From assembly GCA_041484845.1 (NCBI GenBank), contig JBGPIK010000150.1:1-14027 (forward strand): 14,027 bases of DNA, written 5' to 3'. Each line of letters begins with the position of its first letter. Positions within the stretch are counted from its first letter, which is position 1. Source of the DNA: JBGPIK01 sp041484845. GTDB lineage: Bacteria; Desulfobacterota; Binatia; UBA9968. The translations under genes and the position numbers were made by a program. Of this stretch, positions 1 to 6,617 are shown one piece after another. The notes under the pieces were generated by a model that had not been told where the DNA came from, made no database searches, and saw only the letters and a program-made list of their open reading frames with translations.

Positions 1-42
1 CGCAACCTCGAATTTTTTTTCTGATGTATTTTTGTTCGCCAT
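1..42 (-). CDS. xseB: Exodeoxyribonuclease VII small subunit, N-terminal 14 codons only (cut by window edge)
   Basis: An ATG at 42-40 on the minus strand opens MANKNTSEKKFEVA and runs off the left edge. It begins 13 bases after the stop of the M23 gene and has a GGAG ribosome binding site 7 bases upstream. Exonuclease VII small subunits are short acidic helical proteins that begin with a few charged residues and then an F-E-x-A motif, which is what is seen here. The xseA gene lies just upstream in the same direction. The small subunit binds XseA to form the single-strand-specific nuclease used in mismatch and damage processing. Only the extreme N-terminus is visible, so the call rests on this motif plus gene order. 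Confidence 0.72.
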   Translation of the reverse strand, partial: MANKNTSEKKFEVA

Positions 43-55
43 GTGATCGCTCCAT

Positions 56-964
56 TCAATCACTTTTCGCATCCGCGCGAACGGACCTGTTGAGCTTGCC
101 GCCTGACTTTTCGATCACTTCAAACGGGTCGATCCGCGCGCGGTTAAGCCGCGCCGACCAGTGCAAATGCGGCCCCGTGACCCGGCCGCTCATGCCGGAA
201 AGCCCGATCATGTCCCCTTTGTGCACCTCGGCGCCCTCTTCCACTTTGAAATCCGAGAAATGGAAATAGAGTGTGTATAATCCGCCGCCATGATCCAGTA
301 CGACGGTCTTACCGGTGAAGAAGAAGTCTCCGAGAAGCGCGACTCGTCCATTGTTGGCTGCTGCAACTTCGGTTCCCATCGGCGCCCTGAGATCGACGCC
401 CGTATGCGGGGCGCGGGGTGTACCGTTGATCATGCGCCGATAGCCGAACGGAGAGGACACTTCCATAGCGACCGGCATCATAAAGGGCTTTTCCCACAGC
501 CGCGCCGGCGCGGAGATCGAGAAGGCACGACCGAATTGCTCTTGTTCCCGGCGAACTCTTTCGAGCACCTCGGGCGTCAGCCGATCGAATTCCGGCGCGA
601 CCGAGAAATCCTCTTGCGGAAAGGTTTTGGCTTTGATCGGTAACACGATCTGAGTTTCGCGGCTCGCGCCTGTCCGGGCTGCGCTCTTTAGATGAATTTT
701 TGCCGGGCCGGGTTTCGCTTCCAGATCAATGCCCAGCAGCGCGGTAAAGTTTCCTCGGTCATTTAAATAAAAAGGAATCTTCTCCTTACCGAATCGGCCT
801 TCCACTGCCGTGAGCTCGGCTCCGGAGACCTCCAACTCGGCGATTTCACCTTGAAAAATGGCCGCAGGCTTTGACACAACGAATGAAGCGGGTTGTCCCG
901 CCCAAGCAGTGCCGAAAATCAGCCCTATGGCGCAAACTGCGGCGGCAACGCCAGAGGTCCTCAT
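56..964 (-). CDS. Exported M23 (LytM-type) zinc metallopeptidase, catalytic site intact
   Basis: 302 residues. Residues 1-22 form a signal peptide (short basic start, Ala/Ile/Leu core, AWA cleavage site). A beta-rich domain of about 120 residues follows, then an M23 domain at about 165-285. All expected zinc and catalytic residues are visible: H187 and D191 (HTGVD), H235 (YFHFSD), and H266/H268 in HLH. It should therefore cleave peptide crosslinks in periplasmic peptidoglycan. The ATG at 964 lies one base beyond the xseA stop, with AGAAGG about 6 bases upstream. A longer frame back to 1036 would overlap xseA and bury the signal peptide. The xseB start follows 13 bases after its stop, so it is almost certainly co-transcribed with both exonuclease genes. 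The family is clear; the particular substrate is unknown. Confidence 0.9.
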   Translation of the reverse strand: MRTSGVAAAVCAIGLIFGTAWAGQPASFVVSKPAAIFQGEIAELEVSGAELTAVEGRFGKEKIPFYLNDRGNFTALLGIDLEAKPGPAKIHLKSAARTGASRETQIVLPIKAKTFPQEDFSVAPEFDRLTPEVLERVRREQEQFGRAFSISAPARLWEKPFMMPVAMEVSSPFGYRRMINGTPRAPHTGVDLRAPMGTEVAAANNGRVALLGDFFFTGKTVVLDHGGGLYTLYFHFSDFKVEEGAEVHKGDMIGLSGMSGRVTGPHLHWSARLNRARIDPFEVIEKSGGKLNRSVRADAKSD

Positions 965-965
965 C

Positions 966-2204
966 TTAATCCTTCTCTTCGACTCGACAGACCGACTTCC
1001 CCTTGGCAAAGGTGATGCGCAAGCGGTCACCGACATTCAGTATGGCGGTATCTTTGACGATCGTTTCCTGCGGCAATCGATGCGCGATACTGTAGCCTCG
1101 GTCCAAAACAGCGAGCGGACTCAGAGCATTCAGGCGCCCGGTCTGCTGCGCCAGTTGGGCTTTGAGTTCGCTCAAACGCTTGTGAAAGCATCGGAGCAGA
1201 TCCTCCGATACCTCATCCACCCATTGCTGGTGCTCGCGCAGTTTTCGGCCGGGATCGCTGAGTCGCTTGACTAATCCGCGCCAGCTCTCTTTGGCCGTTT
1301 CGATTTTGAATTGCATCGCTCTCCGCAGTGACTCTTCGAGAGACAGGAGCTGCTCGCTCAGGTCTGACTTGCGCGGGACGACCATCTCAGCGGCCGCTGT
1401 CGGTGTGGGAGCGCGATGATCCGCCGTAAAATCTGCGATCGTAAAATCGATTTCGTGTCCAACCGCTGAGATCACAGGAACAGGAGCGGCACTAATCGCC
1501 CGCGCAACGATTTCTTCGTTAAAAGCCCAGAGATCTTCCAACGAACCGCCGCCGCGGCCGACAATAATCACATCGACGGCGCCGGAGCGACCGAGATCGG
1601 AGATGCCAGCCGCGATCTCCGCAGCTGCGCCCTCTCCTTGGACCTTCACCGGCCGTATAATGACCCGCCGTTCGGAAAATCGGTCGTTTAAAATTCGCAG
1701 CATGTCGTGCAAGGCGGCTCCTTTATCCGACGTCACGATCCCAATGGTAGCAGGTAAAAACGGCAACGGCCGTTTTCGCTCCGGCGCAAACAACCCTTCG
1801 GCGGCAAGCTTTCGCTTCAATTGTTCGAAGGCCAGGAACAGAGCGCCCTGACCTCTGGGCTCCATATCTTCGACATATAGTTGAAGATCGCCGCGAACCG
1901 CGTACAGGCTTACCCGGCCGAAACACAAAACTTCCATGCCATTCGCAGGAACGAACGAAAGACTCTTCCCTTGGCGCCGAAACATCACAGCAGAAATTTG
2001 GCTCTTATCGTCTTTAAGGGTGAAATAACAATGCCCGGAAGGCGGCACGCGGAAATTGGAAATCTCGCCTACAACCCAGACCGCCTCAAGTTGTGATTCG
2101 AGCGTTCCCTTGATGATTTCATTAAGCTCACTAATGGACAGGAAATTGCGGCTTTGACCGCGGAAAAGTGGCAGATCGAATTCTTCGGGGTCAGTTCTAG
2201 CCAT
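966..2204 (-). CDS. xseA: Exodeoxyribonuclease VII large subunit
   Basis: 412 residues from the ATG at 2204, which has GGGG about 6 bases upstream. An in-frame TTG at 2216 is possible but less likely. An N-terminal OB-fold (about residues 20-110) includes the WVVGEISNF motif and should bind single-stranded DNA. The catalytic domain shows IGIVTS, GRGGGSLEDLWAFNEE near 216-231, GHEIDFT near 239, and RAPTPTAAAE near 254-263. A charged helical C-terminus (about 285-375) matches the part that carries the XseB subunits. The enzyme degrades single-stranded DNA from both ends to oligonucleotides in the cytoplasm. The length is slightly below the usual 440-460. Its stop at 966 nearly abuts the M23 start, which implies translational coupling. 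A strong terminator lies 24 bases upstream of the start codon, so its own promoter is not obvious. Confidence 0.96.
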   Translation of the reverse strand: MARTDPEEFDLPLFRGQSRNFLSISELNEIIKGTLESQLEAVWVVGEISNFRVPPSGHCYFTLKDDKSQISAVMFRRQGKSLSFVPANGMEVLCFGRVSLYAVRGDLQLYVEDMEPRGQGALFLAFEQLKRKLAAEGLFAPERKRPLPFLPATIGIVTSDKGAALHDMLRILNDRFSERRVIIRPVKVQGEGAAAEIAAGISDLGRSGAVDVIIVGRGGGSLEDLWAFNEEIVARAISAAPVPVISAVGHEIDFTIADFTADHRAPTPTAAAEMVVPRKSDLSEQLLSLEESLRRAMQFKIETAKESWRGLVKRLSDPGRKLREHQQWVDEVSEDLLRCFHKRLSELKAQLAQQTGRLNALSPLAVLDRGYSIAHRLPQETIVKDTAILNVGDRLRITFAKGKSVCRVEEKD

Positions 2205-2227
2205 GCCTTGCCCCAAACATATTCCAT

Positions 2228-2260
2228 AAAAAACTTAGCCCTCCAAGTGGGAGGGCTAAG
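2228..2260 (-). terminator. Rho-independent terminator after ctpA
   Basis: A perfect 11-bp inverted repeat (arms 2234-2244 and 2250-2260, 5-base loop at 2245-2249) rich in GC is followed on the minus strand by six consecutive T (complement of 2228-2233). The opposite side has no T-run, so it works in the minus direction only. It sits 37 bases after the ctpA stop and just before xseA, splitting the divison-gene block from the exonuclease block. Confidence 0.88.
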
Positions 2261-2297
2261 GATAGAAATTCTACGACACGCTGAAACGGTTTGTGGT

Positions 2298-3656
2298 TTA
2301 TGCCGCCTTCTTTTGCACCAACTGCTTAAACACATCCCAGCTCTTCAATAGATCAAGAGCGCGCTTAAGCTGGACATCGTTATCGATGGTTTCGTCTCCG
2401 GTGGGGCCGGAGGGCGGCACCAGTTTTTCTTTCTCCTTGTCTCCCTGATCTTGTTGTGGAGCAGGAGTTTGTTGCGGATTCGCTAAGTGTCCAGGCAGAT
2501 TTTCTTCGCGCAGGCTTTGGCGTTTTTTATCGTCGGCTTTGGCATCTTGGGGCGAGCTGTCAACCAAGATATCCGGAACAATGCCCAGCGCCTGGATTGA
2601 CCGTCCATTGGGCGTAAAATAGCGGGCGGTGGTCAAGCGTAGCGCTGAATTATCATCCAACGGCAGTATGGTCTGTACCGAGCCTTTGCCGAAAGTCTTC
2701 GTGCCCAGCACGACGGCCCGTTTGTGATCCTGCAAAGCGCCGGCAACGATCTCAGAGGCACTGGCGCTGCCGCCATTAACCAGCACCACCATCGGGAAGT
2801 CCATCCAGGTGCCTTCTTTTTGGGCGAAGTACTTTTGCTTCTGGGATTCAATGCGGCCTTCGGTATAAACGATGAGCCCGGAATCCAGAAACAGGTCGGA
2901 AACCCTTACCGCCTGGGTCAGGAGCCCCCCGGGATTGTTGCGCAGATCCAATACCAGACCTTTGATGCCGCCCTTATCGGCTGCGAGCTTTTCGAGCGCC
3001 TTCTGAACGTCGCGATCACTGCGCTCCTGAAACTGCGCAAGACGAACATAGCCGTAACCTTCTTCCAACGTTCGACTACGCACGCTTTGAACCCGGATGG
3101 TATCGCGCATCAGCGTAAAATCGATCAGTTCAGGCACTCCCTCTCTTTTAATCGAAATGTTTATCTTCGTCCCTTTAGGGCCGCGCATTTTTTTAACCGC
3201 GTCTACAAGGGTCATATCCTTGGTAAATTCATCTTCGATTTTGAAGATCATGTCTCCTGGTTTAACACCGGCCTTGAACGCCGGCGTATCTTCAATTGGC
3301 GACACGACCGTGAGAACGCCGTTTTTGACCGTGATTTCGATTCCCAGACCGCCAAAGCGACCCTGGGTATCCATCTGCAACTCCTTATAGAGGTCCGGAG
3401 TCAGATAGGCGCTGTGCGGATCAAGGGAACTCAACATGCCGTTGATTGCGCCGGTCACCAAATTCTTCGTATCCACGTCTTCGACATAGTTCTTTCTGAC
3501 GATGGAAAGAACGTTTGTGAACGCTTCCAAGCTCTCGTAATCTTGGCGGGGAACCGCCGAAACGCTGGGCACCCATTGGCCAGCGAGAAAAAATCCGAGC
3601 GCCACTCCGACGATTAATAGAACCACAGGCATGCCGTGTTTCTTCACAATCCGCAT
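2298..3656 (-). CDS. ctpA: Carboxy-terminal processing protease (S41 family)
   Basis: 452 residues. The ATG at 3656 has AGGAG 6-7 bases upstream and is preferred over an in-frame start at 3683. Residues about 8-26 form one N-terminal hydrophobic segment, so the enzyme is exported, probably membrane-anchored. A PDZ domain covers about 90-172 (GGLGIEI, AGVKPGD). The S41 core follows with LDLRNNPGG, then catalytic S299 in GGSASASEI, K324 in TFGKG and Q328. The 25-residue Ser-Lys and 4-residue Lys-Gln spacing match the family. A Gln/Pro/Lys-rich stretch at about 372-415 precedes a short helical tail. CtpA/Prc enzymes trim or destroy periplasmic proteins, including peptidoglycan hydrolases. It lies 62 bases downstream of the EnvC-like gene and closes the ftsEX unit, ending in a strong terminator. 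The symbol is used in its broad family sense. Confidence 0.95.
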   Translation of the reverse strand: MRIVKKHGMPVVLLIVGVALGFFLAGQWVPSVSAVPRQDYESLEAFTNVLSIVRKNYVEDVDTKNLVTGAINGMLSSLDPHSAYLTPDLYKELQMDTQGRFGGLGIEITVKNGVLTVVSPIEDTPAFKAGVKPGDMIFKIEDEFTKDMTLVDAVKKMRGPKGTKINISIKREGVPELIDFTLMRDTIRVQSVRSRTLEEGYGYVRLAQFQERSDRDVQKALEKLAADKGGIKGLVLDLRNNPGGLLTQAVRVSDLFLDSGLIVYTEGRIESQKQKYFAQKEGTWMDFPMVVLVNGGSASASEIVAGALQDHKRAVVLGTKTFGKGSVQTILPLDDNSALRLTTARYFTPNGRSIQALGIVPDILVDSSPQDAKADDKKRQSLREENLPGHLANPQQTPAPQQDQGDKEKEKLVPPSGPTGDETIDNDVQLKRALDLLKSWDVFKQLVQKKAA

Positions 3657-3718
3657 AGCTGTCTCCTCATAGACCCTTATCAATCATTCATACTATCGTA
3701 ATCTAATGAAAATATCTA

Positions 3719-4879
3719 TTACTTCTTAGCAAACCACGGCACCGGATCAATGGACCGGCCATCTTTGCGCAACTCAAAATAAAGTTTGGCGCCGATCAAC
3801 GAATCGCTATCTCCTGCTTTTCCCAGTATCTCTCCCCGCTTAACCGCATCGCCGTTTCTTTTAAGAATCTCGGACAGGTGAGCATATATTGTATAGTAGC
3901 GTTCGCCGTGGTCAAGAATCACCATTTTACCATAACCTGAGAAGTGGTCGGCGAATACGACGGTCCCCTTCTCGACGGCTTTCACCTCTTCGCCCACGGG
4001 GGCTTCAATATCGATGCCGTTGTGGAATACTTCCGCCGCGACCTCACGATGTCTGGCTTTGCCAAAACCGCTGATGAGCTCGCCTTTTACCGGCCAATCC
4101 AATCTACCCCTGAGGGCCCCAAGTCCCACGCCCGGTGGCACCTCCGGAGGCCTGCTGACAGCTCTCCGGGAAATCTCATCCATCATTTTTTGTAGTCGCA
4201 AGGCCGCCAGTTCCAGTTCCTTAACGACGCGGATACGACTCTCTTTTTCCTGGCGCAGGCTGGCAAGCAGTTCTTTTTTCTTCTCCGCTTCTTTCCGAAC
4301 CGACTCTTGGGCCTCGGCGAGCGCCTGTCTCTGGCCGCCAAGTTGTTTTTTCTTGAGTGCCAGATCCTTGGTAATAACATCTCGACGCTGAGTTTCTTCA
4401 TTGAGTTGCTGTATCAAGCGTCCGTCAAAAGCCACGGTGCTTTCCAGGTAATGTTTGCGCTGCAACAGCCTGCCCAACGACACGTCGCCATTAAAAAGAA
4501 TAAAGGGACTGCCGCCCCGATACCAGCGGTAGAGCGCTACGGCCCGATTTCCGAACAGCGCTTGTCGGTGCGCGATGGAAATTTTCATTGACTCGGCCTC
4601 GGCTTGTTTTTTTTGCATTTCAGACGACACGGTACCGAACCGGGCGTTGGCTTCTTTCAATTCTTTGGTTTTCTTGTCTAGATCTCCTTCGATTTTCCCC
4701 AGGGTCTGAAGAATGGACCCTTCTTTTTTTTGCACTTGCGAGATACCCTGTCTTTCTCTTTCGATTTTCTTTTTAAGTCCTTCGAGGTCTTTGCCCACGT
4801 TGGCCGCCTCAAGAGTCAAGGGGACAAGCAGGGACAGGCTCAGCAACAAGGGGACCGCGCGCCGGCTTATCCTCTCCAC
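3719..4879 (-). CDS. envC: EnvC-like murein hydrolase activator with degenerate LytM domain
   Basis: 386 residues from a GTG at 4879 that overlaps the end of ftsX by 13 bases. GGAGG lies 11 bases upstream, and the start is followed at once by a signal peptide (residues 1-25, Leu-rich). Further in-frame codons reach back to 5050, but only inside ftsX. A long Lys/Glu/Gln-rich coiled coil (about 28-235) leads to a C-terminal LytM/M23 domain (about 262-386). H286, D290 (HNGID) and H334 (YAHLS) remain, but the usual H-x-H is replaced by K365-L-Y367. A zinc ligand and a catalytic histidine are therefore missing. Loss of that site is typical of EnvC, which does not cut peptidoglycan but activates amidases when FtsEX pulls on its coiled coil. 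The position directly after ftsX supports this role in septal splitting. Confidence 0.9.
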   Translation of the reverse strand: MERISRRAVPLLLSLSLLVPLTLEAANVGKDLEGLKKKIERERQGISQVQKKEGSILQTLGKIEGDLDKKTKELKEANARFGTVSSEMQKKQAEAESMKISIAHRQALFGNRAVALYRWYRGGSPFILFNGDVSLGRLLQRKHYLESTVAFDGRLIQQLNEETQRRDVITKDLALKKKQLGGQRQALAEAQESVRKEAEKKKELLASLRQEKESRIRVVKELELAALRLQKMMDEISRRAVSRPPEVPPGVGLGALRGRLDWPVKGELISGFGKARHREVAAEVFHNGIDIEAPVGEEVKAVEKGTVVFADHFSGYGKMVILDHGERYYTIYAHLSEILKRNGDAVKRGEILGKAGDSDSLIGAKLYFELRKDGRSIDPVPWFAKK

Positions 4880-5775
4880 GTCCGCAAAAACCTCCGCAGC
4901 GAAAATAGGCTTCCCGCCGCTCCAAGAATCCAGCCCAGCGCGATAACGAGCGCGACACTTTGAAAATCGAGAAACTTCAACGCGTTGGTGAAACCCAGCA
5001 AAGCGACGGATGCCGGGATTTCGTTGCGCATCGCTTGAAAGGCGAGCCACAAACCGCCTACAGAAAGCGCGCCGCCGACCATGCCTTGCATCATACCCTC
5101 GAGAACGAAAGGGGCTTGAATCATGGCTTCCGATGCGCCCACCAGCTGCATGATTTCAATTTCCTCTTTGCGCGCCAGTATCGCCAGTTTCACAGTGCTC
5201 CCGACGATAAAGTAGGTCGTCAGAAACAGCACGCCGCCGAAAATCCACTTAGCCCACTGTACGGCCAAAATCACAAGACTTATTCGATCCACCCAATCTT
5301 GCGCATATTCGACGCTCGTAATTCCTTTTTCTTTTTTGAGTCGAGCCGCCAAGGCCTCCACCAGCGGACCGTCACGGAAGCTCGGCCTGACGGCTATTTC
5401 AAACGATGCGGGCAAAACATCCCGCGGTAACCCTTCGAGCACGCTCGACTGTGCCCCGAGTGCGGCCTGAAAGTCCGTCCATGCCTGCTGCTGCGAAATA
5501 TGACGCACCCGAGCGACCTCGGGATACGTCCGTATCCGTTCCTGTAAGGATCGAATATCATCGGCGGAAAGATTTTTTTCCACGTAAGCATTGATCTGGA
5601 GCTGTTCCCCCCAACCCTTGAGCAACGCTTCGAGATTCTCCTGCACGAGCATGAACGCGCCGAACACGAAGAGCGTCATGGTCATCGTGAGGGAAGTGAG
5701 GAGATGCGTCCAAAGGAGCTGCCCTATACTGTTCCGCACCCGGCGGCCGATAAAACCTAATTGCGACCACTTCAA
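4867..5775 (-). CDS. ftsX: Cell division ABC transporter permease-like protein FtsX
   Basis: 302 residues from a TTG at 5775 whose bases overlap the ftsE stop (TTGA). GGGGAG lies 8 bases upstream, a well placed ribosome site. An ATG at 5823 would add 16 residues inside ftsE and is less likely. The topology fits FtsX: a cytoplasmic N-terminus, one membrane segment at about 22-44, a periplasmic domain at about 45-165, then three membrane segments near 170-195, 225-247 and 272-292. The conserved cytoplasmic loop with ARKEEIEIMQLVGAS (about 201-215) is present. FtsX anchors FtsE at the division site and transmits ATP-driven movement to the EnvC-type protein encoded next. The overlapping stop and start imply translational coupling with ftsE. 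Confidence 0.95.
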   Translation of the reverse strand: MKWSQLGFIGRRVRNSIGQLLWTHLLTSLTMTMTLFVFGAFMLVQENLEALLKGWGEQLQINAYVEKNLSADDIRSLQERIRTYPEVARVRHISQQQAWTDFQAALGAQSSVLEGLPRDVLPASFEIAVRPSFRDGPLVEALAARLKKEKGITSVEYAQDWVDRISLVILAVQWAKWIFGGVLFLTTYFIVGSTVKLAILARKEEIEIMQLVGASEAMIQAPFVLEGMMQGMVGGALSVGGLWLAFQAMRNEIPASVALLGFTNALKFLDFQSVALVIALGWILGAAGSLFSLRRFLRTWRG

Positions 5776-6461
5776 TGGGCGTGCTCCCCGGCTTTGACCC
5801 GCTCCAGGTCGTCCGCCAAGCATCCCTGCCGGAGCGAAACAATTCTGGTACCGTACCGTTTGATCAGATCGATATTATGGCTGGCAATGATCAGCGTCGC
5901 TCCGCGCTCGCGGATCTTAAGAAAAAGGCGCATGGTTTCATCGGCCGCCCGATCATCCAAGTTGCCTGTCGGCTCGTCCGCCAGCACTAAACTTGGCTCG
6001 TTGATCAATGCGCGCGCAATCGCAACGCGTTGCTGTTCGCCGCCTGAGAGTGTCAGCGGTTTTGCGTCGCATTTGCCTGTCAATCCGAGCTCGCGCAACA
6101 GTTGATAGGCATTGGTTTGGCTTTCTCTTCTTGAACGACCAATCACTTGGGCTGCCAGCGCGACATTCTCTAAGGCGCTCAGACCCGGCAACAGCTTGAA
6201 TTCCTGAAAAACAAGCCCGATCTTTTGCCGTAACCGGGCGACTTCGCGGCTTTTCAGCCGCGTTATGTTTTGACCGTTGATTAAAATCTCCCCTTCGCTT
6301 GGCTCCTCCTGGCGAAAGAGCAACTTGAGCAGAGTTGTCTTTCCGGCGCCGCTCGGACCCGCGAGAAAAACAAACTCCCCGCGGTCGATCTGTAAAGTCA
6401 CATCGCTTAGAGCCTTGGACAGAGGCGGATAGAGTTTAGAAACATGAACAAACTGGATCAT
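5772..6461 (-). CDS. ftsE: Cell division ABC transporter ATP-binding protein FtsE
   Basis: 229 residues, the normal length. Visible motifs are Walker A GPSGAGKT (35-42), the Q-loop near VFQEF (84-88), signature LSGGEQQR (138-145), Walker B LVLADE (158-163) and the H-loop His at 195 (ASHN). The ATG at 6461 fits the family start MIQF-HVSK. In-frame codons back to 6569 fall within the predicted promoter and are not family-like. No good Shine-Dalgarno sequence precedes this ATG, which is unusual here. FtsE is the cytoplasmic ATPase that works with FtsX at the septum. It heads the run ftsE-ftsX-envC-ctpA and is divergent from the radical SAM gene. Confidence 0.96.
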   Translation of the reverse strand: MIQFVHVSKLYPPLSKALSDVTLQIDRGEFVFLAGPSGAGKTTLLKLLFRQEEPSEGEILINGQNITRLKSREVARLRQKIGLVFQEFKLLPGLSALENVALAAQVIGRSRRESQTNAYQLLRELGLTGKCDAKPLTLSGGEQQRVAIARALINEPSLVLADEPTGNLDDRAADETMRLFLKIRERGATLIIASHNIDLIKRYGTRIVSLRQGCLADDLERVKAGEHAH

Positions 6462-6513
6462 GTAAGCCGATGTCGAAAGACAGTTAAAAACGCTGTCAAA
6501 CCAAGTAAATAGC

Positions 6514-6542
6514 TTGACATGAATCGGGGTGGTTGCTAGAGT
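6514..6542 (+). promoter_or_regulatory. Predicted sigma-70 promoter for the radical SAM gene
   Basis: A perfect -35 TTGACA (6514-6519), a 17-base spacer and a -10 TAGAGT (6537-6542, 4 of 6) lie upstream of the radical SAM gene. Transcription would begin near 6549, giving a leader of about 69 bases before the ATG at 6618. The -10 elements of this promoter and of the opposite ftsE promoter are only 26 bases apart. Confidence 0.6.
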
Positions 6543-6568
6543 TTTAAAAACCTTGAATTTACCCACCA

Positions 6569-6597
6569 TTTATAAAAGATGCTAAGCCAAACTACAA
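6569..6597 (-). promoter_or_regulatory. Predicted sigma-70 type promoter for ftsE
   Basis: On the minus strand, -35 TTGTAG (complement of 6592-6597) is followed after exactly 17 bases by -10 TATAAA (complement of 6569-6574). The -10 matches consensus at 5 of 6 bases and the -35 at 3 of 6. Transcription would begin near 6562 and give ftsE a leader of about 100 bases. The prediction comes from sequence only. Confidence 0.5.
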
Positions 6598-6617
6598 GCA
6601 CTCGGGGAGGCGTAATG

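Noticed and set aside
2724..3617. 297-codon plus-strand frame
   Set aside because: It lies fully opposite ctpA, whose PDZ and S41 motifs are unmistakable; the translated product looks like a shadow.
4880..5050. Longer N-terminus for the EnvC-like protein
   Set aside because: It would lie wholly within ftsX and place the signal peptide 58 residues inside the protein.
6471..6499. Second minus-strand promoter using TTGACA at 6499-6494
   Set aside because: The -35 is perfect but nothing resembling a -10 box lies 16-18 bases downstream.
6462..6569. Longer N-terminus for FtsE
   Set aside because: The start codon would lie inside the predicted -10 box and the added residues are not family-like.
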